A stretch of DNA of 64,000 bases. It comes from Barnesiella sp. An55. GTDB taxonomy: Bacteria; Bacteroidota; Bacteroidia; Bacteroidales; Barnesiellaceae. Positions within the stretch are counted from its first letter, which is position 1, and each line of letters starts with the position of its first letter. The notes under the pieces are model-generated. The model saw only the letters and a list, made by a program, of their open reading frames with translations, did no database searches and was not told where the DNA came from. Shown here piece by piece: positions 54,394 through 61,113 of the stretch. The stretch is taken from positions 62,001-126,000 of the forward strand of contig NZ_NFHZ01000010.1 in the NCBI RefSeq assembly GCF_002161555.1, read 5' to 3'. Made by a program: the position numbers and the translations under genes.

Positions 54394-54416
54394 TTTTATC
54401 TGGGCCCAAGAAGAGC

Positions 54417-55712
54417 TTACTTAAGCGTCACTTTCACCACATAGTCGATGCAGTCGTCGGGGATATCGACCGCAAAATCGAGACGACCTTTCTTATAGGT
54501 ATAGTCCATGCGGCGATTTTCGCCCAGCACCTCTACCCGTTTCACCTTCTGTGGCAGGGGCATACTCACCCGGTCGATGGCCGTGTCGAGCAGATGCACA
54601 TAGAGGCTGTTGCCGTTGCGGGTGGTAATGATACTGTCGCCCTGATTGCAGCCGCCGGCCGTGGTAGCATAAATCGACTCGCCATAGCGGTCGAGCCACT
54701 TGCCCATCTCGGCCAAGCGTTCCAAAGCCATCTCGGGCAACGTACCGTCGGGTTGCGGACCGACATTGAGCAGCAGGTTAGCCCCTTTGCCCGAGGTGCG
54801 CACCAATAGCCGAATAAGCTCCTTGGTCGATTTATAATAGTGATCGGTCACCCGGTATCCCCACGAGTAGTTCATGGTCTGGCAAGTTTCAAGCGGCAGA
54901 GCGCTGATATCCTGACCCGAGAGCCCCGCCTTGTTTTCGCCGGGAACATCGCGCTCGAAGATTTGAATATCTTCTCCCTCGAAAGGTACCTGGTGATGAT
55001 TGTTACCCACCAGACATCCGGGCTGCAAGGTGTGAATGAGTTTATACTGTTTTTCCAGCTCCCAATCGAAAGGCACGGTATCGACATCGTGATCCCACCA
55101 ACCGTCGAACCAGATAGCTCCGATTTCGCCATAACGGGTGAGCAGCTCGGTCAACTGGTTGTTCATGAATCGGTAATAGGTCGGCCAGTCGGCACGGTCC
55201 AACCGTTTCGTCCCCCTACCCGTTCGTCCCGCGGGATAATCCTCGCGAGTCCAGTCGATGTGCGAGTAGTACAGGTGCAGCTTGATGCCCTGCCGGTGAC
55301 ACTCGTCGGCCAGCTGGCGCACCACATCGCGACCATAGGGGGTATTCATGATGTTGTAATCGGAGTATTGCGTGTCCCACATGGAGAATCCCTCGTGATG
55401 ACGGGTCGTGAAACAGATGTATTTGGCTCCGGCCGCCTTGATGGCCGAGACCCAAGCCTGGGCATCGAAACGGTGCGGATAGAAGGCATTGGCTGCCTTG
55501 GCATACTCGCGGGCATCGACACTGTCGTTGTTCATATACCATTCGCCCTGGGCAAACATACTGTACAGTCCCCAATGCAGGAAGACTCCGAAGCGGCTCT
55601 CGGCAAACTCTTTTCTACTCTCGAGATTCTCGGGTGCGGGTACATACTTCTGCGCCGGCACTCCTGTGGCAAACAGGCAGAGGCAGGCCGCCAGGACAAA
55701 CCATCTCTTCAT
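54417..55712 (-). CDS. GH29 alpha-L-fucosidase
   Basis: The start at 55712 begins a signal peptide (MKRWFVLAACLCLFATGVPA); an upstream in-frame ATG would add 23 unlikely residues. The product is 431 aa. GH29 features include SRFGVFLHWGLYSMFAQGEW, YICFTTRHHEGFSMWDT and the probable nucleophile Asp203 in AIWFDGWWDHD. It ends without a long C-terminal carbohydrate-binding module. It is exported and would release fucose from host or dietary glycans. It is transcribed alone, so it is not clearly part of either glycan locus. Confidence 0.9.
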   Translation of the reverse strand: MKRWFVLAACLCLFATGVPAQKYVPAPENLESRKEFAESRFGVFLHWGLYSMFAQGEWYMNNDSVDAREYAKAANAFYPHRFDAQAWVSAIKAAGAKYICFTTRHHEGFSMWDTQYSDYNIMNTPYGRDVVRQLADECHRQGIKLHLYYSHIDWTREDYPAGRTGRGTKRLDRADWPTYYRFMNNQLTELLTRYGEIGAIWFDGWWDHDVDTVPFDWELEKQYKLIHTLQPGCLVGNNHHQVPFEGEDIQIFERDVPGENKAGLSGQDISALPLETCQTMNYSWGYRVTDHYYKSTKELIRLLVRTSGKGANLLLNVGPQPDGTLPEMALERLAEMGKWLDRYGESIYATTAGGCNQGDSIITTRNGNSLYVHLLDTAIDRVSMPLPQKVKRVEVLGENRRMDYTYKKGRLDFAVDIPDDCIDYVVKVTLK

Positions 55713-55789
55713 GTGTATCTGTTTTTTGTTTTTTATGTGTGACAAAAGACCGGGGCACAGTATGAGCATCATGTTTCCCACGGCCGATA

Positions 55790-55797
55790 CAAAATTA
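55790..55797 (-). promoter_or_regulatory. -7 box of the probable fucosidase promoter
   Basis: The - strand reads TAATTTTG, a match to TAnnTTTG, 78 bp before the start codon at 55712. No -33 TTTG is found at the expected spacing. Confidence 0.45.
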
Positions 55798-55897
55798 GAA
55801 AAATCTTTTTAATACCCGTTTTATCGGGTGGACAAAATGAGGGCTGGCCTCATTGGGGGGATATCGACAGGAAGGTCCCTGCCCCTTCATCATGAAA

Positions 55898-55934
55898 CGA
55901 GGGACTCTCTCCCCCTCGGGAAAAGAGCCCCTCG
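55898..55934 (-). terminator. Probable terminator after the META-domain gene
   Basis: Arms 55898-55908 and 55924-55934 pair over 11 bp with one wobble, 30 bp downstream of the META-domain stop on the - strand. The following T run is short. Confidence 0.5.
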
Positions 55935-55963
55935 CTTTACCTTATTATAAAATGTGTGAAAGA

Positions 55964-56749
55964 TTATTTGCTACGCTCCAGCTCCAGCACCACTGTGCTG
56001 CCCTCGGCCATCAGAGCCAGATGTCCGTTCGCGAGCATGCCATAGGCACACACGCTGTTCAGTGCGGCAAGCACTTTGTTCTCGGTATCCATATCGGAAC
56101 AAGCCATACGGGTCGAGGCTACGTTGGCAAACGAAATCGAATTCTCCACCGCGGTATCGTGACGAATCTCGCCCGACAACCGGTTGCAACCCGAGTTACC
56201 GCTCACCCGATTGGCGGCAATTTCCAAGTTGAGCGACGGAACATTCTCCATACCGGCAGGCAAAGCGGTACCATTCACAGCCACTACCGTCCACTCGCCA
56301 TTCAAGCGCGACAACGGCACGACCTCAAAATGTTTCTGCAACCGCATCACCGGCGACTTGCCTGCCCCATAGAGCAACAGATCCTTGCCCGAGAAGGCCA
56401 TACTTCTTACCGAAGCCAGCGCATCGAGCACACTGCGCTCGGTATTCAAGTCGGGACAAGCCATCATCGTAGAAGCCATGTCGCCCAACACGATTTTGTT
56501 GGGACTCGAAAAATTCAAAGCCCCCATCAGACGGTTACAACCACTATAACCATAGATGCGGCTCTCCTTTACATCAAAGCCAATAAAAGGTTGCGACTCG
56601 GCCTGGACCGGTTTCCCCTGAATCTCTACAATGTTCCATTCCCCGGCAATATCGTTTTCGTTTACAGCCACAGCCTCCTTGGCCGTGTGGCACGATACCA
56701 ATACGAGCGAGGCTGCAGCCATCGCTATCGATAACCATTTTGTTTTCAT
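55964..56749 (-). CDS. Lipoprotein with two META (HslJ-like) domains
   Basis: The start at 56749 gives a lipoprotein signal (AMAAASLVLVSCHTAKEA); earlier in-frame codons are rejected. The product is 261 aa. Two META domains follow each other: the first has EWNIVEIQGKPV and GYSGCNRLMGALNF, the second EWTVVAVNGTALP and GNSGCNRLSGEI. Each ends with a TRMACSDM or TMMACPDL strand. Such domains occur in heat-shock and envelope-stress proteins such as HslJ. The exact role is unknown. Confidence 0.85.
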   Translation of the reverse strand: MKTKWLSIAMAAASLVLVSCHTAKEAVAVNENDIAGEWNIVEIQGKPVQAESQPFIGFDVKESRIYGYSGCNRLMGALNFSSPNKIVLGDMASTMMACPDLNTERSVLDALASVRSMAFSGKDLLLYGAGKSPVMRLQKHFEVVPLSRLNGEWTVVAVNGTALPAGMENVPSLNLEIAANRVSGNSGCNRLSGEIRHDTAVENSISFANVASTRMACSDMDTENKVLAALNSVCAYGMLANGHLALMAEGSTVVLELERSK

Positions 56750-56817
56750 ATTCTCTTTTTTAGTTTCTATTCTATATTTATTTCCCGACAACTCTCTTGC
56801 CGTTTTATAAAGTAAAA

Positions 56818-56825
56818 CAAAGATA
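56818..56825 (-). promoter_or_regulatory. -7 box upstream of the META-domain gene
   Basis: The - strand reads TATCTTTG, matching TAnnTTTG, 69 bp before the start codon. A -33 TTTG is not visible. Confidence 0.5.
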
Positions 56826-56975
56826 GGAGCCAATACTGCACCTTTTTATATTAAAAACATTTAAAAACCGAAGTTTCACTACATTTTTTGTCTCTCTCAG
56901 TAGGGGAACCGTACCCCCATTGCGTTTTAAGAATAACTTTACAGATGTTACAAATCATCTAAACAGACCTCGACA

Positions 56976-57365
56976 ATGAAGAAGATTCTGTTCCTGACAC
57001 TGGCTACCGTCACGCTCCTCATGAGTCTGGCGTGCCATCGACCAACCGCCCCGGCCGAGCAATCGGAGGAGCTACAAACGCTCCCATCGCAGCCCTTCAA
57101 CGTAGAGGGACGCTTGATTATCGGGCATGAGGTAAGCTCGTTTGTAGCCGACGGCGACACTACCGAATATTGGGTAACCGATACTACCGGTATGTTGCAA
57201 GAGCTGTATCGCCAACCCGTGGGCGAACAAGCCAAGCCCTACACCCCGGTAAAGGTCGCACTGCAAGTGACCGACTGCGGGAAATCGACCGAAGGCTTCG
57301 CCGCCGAATACGATGGAGTCTATCGGGTAGAACAGATTATCAACATCGCCCCTCTGGCTCCATAA
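56976..57365 (+). CDS. Small lipoprotein of unknown function
   Basis: This 129-aa protein has a clear lipoprotein signal (MKKILFLTLATVTLLMSLAC). The rest is a short beta-rich domain with GRLIIGHEVSSFVADGDTTE and KVALQVTDCGKSTEGFAAEY. I do not recognise a family. It may fold as an OB-like or lipocalin-like sandwich, but that is a guess. It is transcribed alone and ends at a terminator. Confidence 0.7.
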   Translation: MKKILFLTLATVTLLMSLACHRPTAPAEQSEELQTLPSQPFNVEGRLIIGHEVSSFVADGDTTEYWVTDTTGMLQELYRQPVGEQAKPYTPVKVALQVTDCGKSTEGFAAEYDGVYRVEQIINIAPLAP

Positions 57366-57422
57366 AGCCCAACTCAAAGGGGCGCACAAGAAGAAAATCC
57401 AATCCCCCTCTTTCCTAGATGA

Positions 57423-57462
57423 GAAGCGACGGACACCCATACTCCCACGGGGCCGTCGCTTC
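57423..57462 (+). terminator. Rho-independent terminator after the small lipoprotein gene
   Basis: Perfect 10-bp arms (57423-57432 and 57453-57462) are followed by seven T residues. Confidence 0.85.
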
Positions 57463-57529
57463 ATTTTTTTGTTAAAGACTCACCACAATAGAGCCACCCT
57501 GCTCACCAGAGCGAGCAGCTCTCTTTGAA

Positions 57530-58120
57530 TTATTTATCGTCGATGTGCGACGAAATCCGTTTCGTATTGTTGGCAATCGAAGCCAAGGCCCGATACAACT
57601 CGGCCAGGAGGCGTGCCGATACCACAATCAAGAAACCCATGATGGGATACACAATCACCATCACTATACCTGTCCCCAGCGGCAACAGGCTATTGATTAC
57701 ACTATCACCTCCGCCGAACAACATGAACAGCAGCGAGGCTACACAGCCCAATATACCGATATAGAAGCCCATCCACTCACCCAGAGTCTGGATAAAATGC
57801 GACACCATAGGAATGGCTACAAACTCATTCTTCTCGTGCAACATTTCTTTCAGTTTCTTCTGTCTGTTCATCCAAAGGAGGAAACTCATAGCGCCAAGGG
57901 CCAACAAAAGAATAAATACCAGCACAAAAGCAAAGATTGTCCCACCGGGCATATACTTAAATATTCCACCCTCAACAGATAAGAAAATTACCACAAAAGG
58001 GAAAAGCAGATTCAATGCGGCAATAGCAATGTATAGCCAGCGAAACGGTTCTCTGAAAAACGACCCGTTGTCGATATACCGCCATACAGGATCAAGGAAT
58101 GATAATAACTTGTCATCCAT
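57530..58120 (-). CDS. Integral membrane protein of unknown function
   Basis: The protein has about 196 aa with the start at 58120 (MDDKLLSFLDPVWRYIDNG); an in-frame ATG at 58162 would add 14 residues. Four hydrophobic segments are visible, at about residues 30-50, 65-85, 125-145 and 150-175. A cytoplasmic basic stretch (NRQKKLKEMLHEKNE) lies between the second and third. No family is recognised. A -7 box (- strand TATATTTG, 58337-58344) is a possible promoter. Confidence 0.7.
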   Translation of the reverse strand: MDDKLLSFLDPVWRYIDNGSFFREPFRWLYIAIAALNLLFPFVVIFLSVEGGIFKYMPGGTIFAFVLVFILLLALGAMSFLLWMNRQKKLKEMLHEKNEFVAIPMVSHFIQTLGEWMGFYIGILGCVASLLFMLFGGGDSVINSLLPLGTGIVMVIVYPIMGFLIVVSARLLAELYRALASIANNTKRISSHIDDK

Positions 58121-58477
58121 AGTAAAAAATATTTTTATGCAGGCCTTCAATTTGTCCCTCAAGCATGCAAAAGAGGCCTTTTGCCTTTACATGCTCTCTT
58201 TATGATTAAATGGTGAGTATCGCAATAACTCGAATTTATATTCTCAAAATTTAACTACTCTATATTCAGGTAAACGGTATAATCCCAAAAGACTTAAAGC
58301 CCCCATCGATGATACCGATTCTCCTCTGAGTCTCTACAAATATAGTGAAAATCTTTTAAATCCAATGAATATATATTTTTTTCTTATAGTATCTTCCGCT
58401 TATTCCATACCCGATTTCAATAGTCATATCTCTGGCCTCGCATCGTGTGTGATATAAGATATATGTGATACCCATAT
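58121..58477. other. Intergenic AT-rich stretch
   Basis: No gene or RNA is seen here. The only recognisable element is a - strand TAnnTTTG box at 58337-58344, about 220 bp before the membrane-protein gene. Confidence 0.6.
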
Positions 58478-58483
58478 AAAAAA

Positions 58484-58506
58484 GGAGCGCCGAAATTCGA
58501 CACTCC
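58484..58506 (-). terminator. Terminator downstream of the GIY-YIG frame
   Basis: On the - strand a hairpin with two G-U pairs is followed directly by six T residues (58478-58483). It lies beyond the tRNA-like segment. Confidence 0.65.
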
Positions 58507-58519
58507 CTCAATGCTTTCG

Positions 58520-58585
58520 TAGCGAGACCGGGGTATGATCCCGGGACCTTCCCGATTCTGCATCGGGACGCTCTAACCCTTCGCT
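58520..58585 (-). other. tRNA-like segment overlapping the 3' end of the GIY-YIG frame
   Basis: Read on the - strand, AGCGAAG (58585-58579) pairs largely with TCTCGCT near the other end. In between lie a GGTTAGAGC D-arm remnant, an anticodon-like stem CCCGA/TCGGG with a 7-nt loop and a T-like stem CCGGG/CCCGG with a 7-nt loop. The D-arm is incomplete, the T-loop lacks TTCGA and U33 is missing. It is therefore not a functional tRNA, only a tRNA-derived or tRNA-mimicking sequence. Confidence 0.5.
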
Positions 58586-58845
58586 ATCAACTGCTCGATA
58601 TACACTCGACTTTTCTTATCCTTAATCTCTCGTTCGCGACTAATAGCGGCTCTCTTTTCTGCATAGGACTCACTATATACCAACTCCCAGGGTCGGCCGC
58701 TCCGTGTACTCGGGGTCGCTCCTGCATTGTGCTTGCCCAACCGTCCGGCGATATCGTGGGTATAACCTACGTAATATCGGTCGCGGGTGCGTGAGTATAT
58801 TATGTAAACGTAATCACTAGTGTCCGGAGAAAAATTCTCCGGACA
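58573..58845 (-). pseudogene. GIY-YIG endonuclease-like frame without a start codon
   Basis: The frame read from 58815 down to the stop at 58573 encodes about 80 residues beginning DYVYIIYSRTRDRYYVGYTH. That is the GIY-YIG core, followed by the catalytic-type Arg (RLGKH) and Glu (REREIKDKK). Small Bacteroidetes proteins of this kind (~85-100 aa) usually start within a few residues of YVYI. Here the upstream codons come from an inverted repeat and contain no ATG, GTG or TTG before a TAG at 58846-58848. The 5' end has evidently been removed by the rearrangement at 58815. Its last codons run into the tRNA-like segment. Confidence 0.75.
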
Positions 58846-58851
58846 CTAGTG
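58815..58851. repeat. Perfect 37-nt palindrome at the left end of the scar
   Basis: Arms of 17 nt (58815-58831 and 58835-58851) are exact complements around AAA. The palindrome equals two copies of the element tip facing each other. A third copy of the tip is at 58976-58992. Confidence 0.85.
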
Positions 58852-58992
58852 CTCTAACTCAATCGGACAAGTCCTCTTCCAGAGGGCGGATATCCGTGAA
58901 ATTTATAATCAGCCGACAACTCCCGTTTGTGTTCCGGAGGCGGGTTCTGTCGAGCAACCTACTTTATGGTAAAATTTCTCCGGACAGCAGTG
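58815..58992. mobile_element. Insertion-sequence-like scar with terminal inverted repeats
   Basis: The ends at 58815-58836 (+) and 58992-58971 (-) share the form CACTnnTGTCCGGAGAAA, with 17 of 22 positions identical. This is what terminal inverted repeats of an insertion sequence or MITE look like. Inside, a - strand frame ends FTDIRPLEEDLSD before a TGA, possibly the tail of a transposase, though I cannot assign a family. No clear target duplication is present. Neighbouring genes on both sides are cut exactly at its ends, so it probably marks a deletion or recombination between element copies. Confidence 0.6.
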
Positions 58993-59564
58993 ATACCGAA
59001 AATATAAATTGGTAGCAATGGAAGGACAACCGCTCCGATGGTGCGCATTACGATTTCCTTGAAGTCGTTCATCATATCCTTCAGCGCCGTGGTGTAGAGG
59101 CGCGACAGTCCGATGCCGACGGTGAACGCCAGAAACAGTGCCGTCATCACGTTCATCAGCGGTGGTATGCTGATGGTGAAGAACGGAGTGACACTGTTGT
59201 TTTGGCTCACTTCCTCAATCGGTATGCCCGTTGTTATCATGCCGGGGAACAAAGCCGCTCCGGTGAAATACAACAGGAAGCCGGAAAACAGTGTCGCGCA
59301 ATAGGCAACGAGTGTGGTGACGAGCAGCATTTTTCCTGCCGACCGGCCGATGTCGGCAATGGCAGGAACCACCAGTCCCACTATAATAAGCGGAATGATA
59401 AATCCGAGAAATTCGCTGAACAGCGCATTGAAGGTGACGAAAACTCTCACCGCCCAGTCGGGCATATAGTTTCCGAATACGATTCCCAGCAGAATGGCTA
59501 TCAGGATACGCGGCAGCAGTCCGATACGATGTTTTTTCAAAGATATAAGATTCCAGAAATTCAT
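58959..59564 (-). pseudogene. Truncated dicarboxylate/amino-acid:cation symporter (DAACS family)
   Basis: The 201 residues begin as a normal GltP/DctA-type symporter (RIGLLPRILIAILLGIVFGN) with several membrane helices, including FLGFIIPLIIVGLVVPAIADI and PPLMNVMTALFLAFTVGIGL. Family members are about 390-430 residues long, so roughly the C-terminal half, with the substrate-binding hairpins, is missing. Homology stops around PIYIFGITA, and the final residues VRRNFTIK are encoded by the insertion-like scar. The gene is therefore almost certainly non-functional. Confidence 0.85.
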
Positions 59565-59609
59565 AGTGTGGAGTATTGTTATTGTGTAGATGCAAAGTTA
59601 CATTTTCCC

Positions 59610-59627
59610 TTTAGTTCTGCAAGCGTT
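59610..59627. repeat. 18-bp direct repeat, left copy
   Basis: TTTAGTTCTGCAAGCGTT is found here and again, identically and in the same orientation, at 63952-63969. The two copies bracket the AT-rich GH31 cassette. Confidence 0.9.
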
Positions 59628-59657
59628 GAAGAAAGTTTTTGAAGTGTATTTTAAATA

Positions 59658-59691
59658 AGAGACCGGTCCAACTATTATTGGGCCGGTCTCT
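59658..59691 (-). terminator. Terminator after the GH31 cassette
   Basis: Twelve-base arms (59658-59669 and 59680-59691) pair with one G-U. On the - strand they are followed by TTATTT. It closes the two-gene cassette and lies just inside the left direct repeat. Confidence 0.8.
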
Positions 59692-59734
59692 GTTTTATTC
59701 ATCAAAGTTTGTTGTTCCCTTGATTATTTGCATT

Positions 59735-61060
59735 TTATTGTAATGCAACTTGTTGGGCAAAAACTTTTCCATTGCAGCTGATTTTGAATATATATATTCC
59801 AGTTGCACTATTATTGCTTATTGTAAAACTATTTGTTTTATTCTGTGCAGAATATACAATTTTTCCATCGAGGCTTATTAGTTGTACGTTGTCAGCTGAA
59901 TATCCGTCAATCATGGAAACGTGTACCTCATTTCCTGATACATTATAATGAAAATACTTGTCAGTTTCAAGCATGTCTACTTTGGAGGTCGGTTCGAAGC
60001 GCGCTGAAATAGTCTCATAGAAAGTATTTACTGTAATAGTGTAAATGCCTTGTTTGTCACTATCAACAATCCATTTGGTGTCGTTTCCGCCGATTCTGAA
60101 ACTTGTTGATTCGAGTATTTTTTCATTTTCAGTATATGGGTGTAGACTGTATGGATCCCAAGTTCTTTGTCCAAGAATTTTGAATTCGTTGCTTCCGACA
60201 TTTTCAGGACGTATTTTTAATTCACCTGTGAATACAAACTGGTCTGGATTGTTGGTATCCTTTGTAAAAGGGATGGCAGAGTCAACATTCCAGCCGCATT
60301 CGGTTGCACCTCCTACGATATACAACATTTCCGGTGATTTGTATATTTCTGCATTTACTTCTTTTGCAGCCAGGTCTATTTTTATTTTATAAGCAGGATC
60401 TGCAACCATGACGTTCCATCCAGGTTGTTTTGAGTCTGTTGTTGTTGTCAGAGTTGTTTTGCCTGTAATGTCCATTGCTTCTTCAGAAGGAATGATATAT
60501 TCTGTTGTTTCGTCTGGTGTCGGGGTTGTCATTATTTTAAGTTCTCCTTGCTGTAGTTCGCCGTTGTAAGCGAAATTGGCTACTCCATAAATTTTTGATA
60601 ATTTTACAGTTCCTTCTGGAATAGCTGTTCCAGTTATCCATAATTCTTCCGGTATTTCGACATTGGCCTTTTCAACTACCATGGTAAGTTTCTTCAAATC
60701 GACGGTAACTGTATAAAACCCGGATTCTGATAACATGAATTTATGGTCATTGCCGCTTTCATTATATACGAGGTTATGAGATTTGCCGAGTTCAATAGGC
60801 TCATTTTCTGTTGGAGCATTAAAAGATGGTTGCCAAGTTCCCAAAGTGTTGATGAATTTGAAGTCACTTGCTTTCAACGGACCTGTCCAAGTGAAAATGG
60901 CGTTTTCTTCAGTTGTGGAAACCGGTGTCATGTATTCTGCCTTATTATTATCCCATCCGTTAGGTGCTGCACCTCCAATAAGATAGACTTGGGTGTAATT
61001 TTGGGCCGCTACTTTTAAGAAAAGTAAGGCAAGGATAAGCATTAGTGATATACGTTTCAT
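59735..61060 (-). CDS. SusE/SusF-like glycan-binding protein with T9SS sorting domain
   Basis: This 441-aa protein has a signal peptide (KRISLMLILALLFLKVAAQ) but no lipobox. Two or three starch-binding-like beta-sandwich units of the SusE/SusF type are visible, for example VYLIGGAAPNGWDNNKAEYM near residue 25 and LYIVGGATECGWNVDS near 250. The final ~75 residues form a T9SS sorting domain (VQLISLDGKIVYSAQ, ATGIYIFKISCNGK). It would therefore be carried to the surface by T9SS. It lies 53 bp downstream of the GH31 gene, and its codons are visibly AT-richer than those of the first 58 kb. Confidence 0.8.
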   Translation of the reverse strand: MKRISLMLILALLFLKVAAQNYTQVYLIGGAAPNGWDNNKAEYMTPVSTTEENAIFTWTGPLKASDFKFINTLGTWQPSFNAPTENEPIELGKSHNLVYNESGNDHKFMLSESGFYTVTVDLKKLTMVVEKANVEIPEELWITGTAIPEGTVKLSKIYGVANFAYNGELQQGELKIMTTPTPDETTEYIIPSEEAMDITGKTTLTTTTDSKQPGWNVMVADPAYKIKIDLAAKEVNAEIYKSPEMLYIVGGATECGWNVDSAIPFTKDTNNPDQFVFTGELKIRPENVGSNEFKILGQRTWDPYSLHPYTENEKILESTSFRIGGNDTKWIVDSDKQGIYTITVNTFYETISARFEPTSKVDMLETDKYFHYNVSGNEVHVSMIDGYSADNVQLISLDGKIVYSAQNKTNSFTISNNSATGIYIFKISCNGKVFAQQVALQ

Positions 61061-61113
61061 AGCGTTAATTTTTAATAGTTAGTAAATGTGTTTTTGATTA
61101 AAATTATAAAGTC

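Noticed and set aside
58520-58585. A functional tRNA gene
   Set aside because: The D-arm is incomplete, the T-loop consensus and U33 are absent, and the acceptor stem has a mismatch. It is kept only as a tRNA-like segment.
58815-58851. Invertible promoter or phase-variation site
   Set aside because: The inverted arms enclose only three bases, so there is no segment to invert, and no recombinase gene is nearby.
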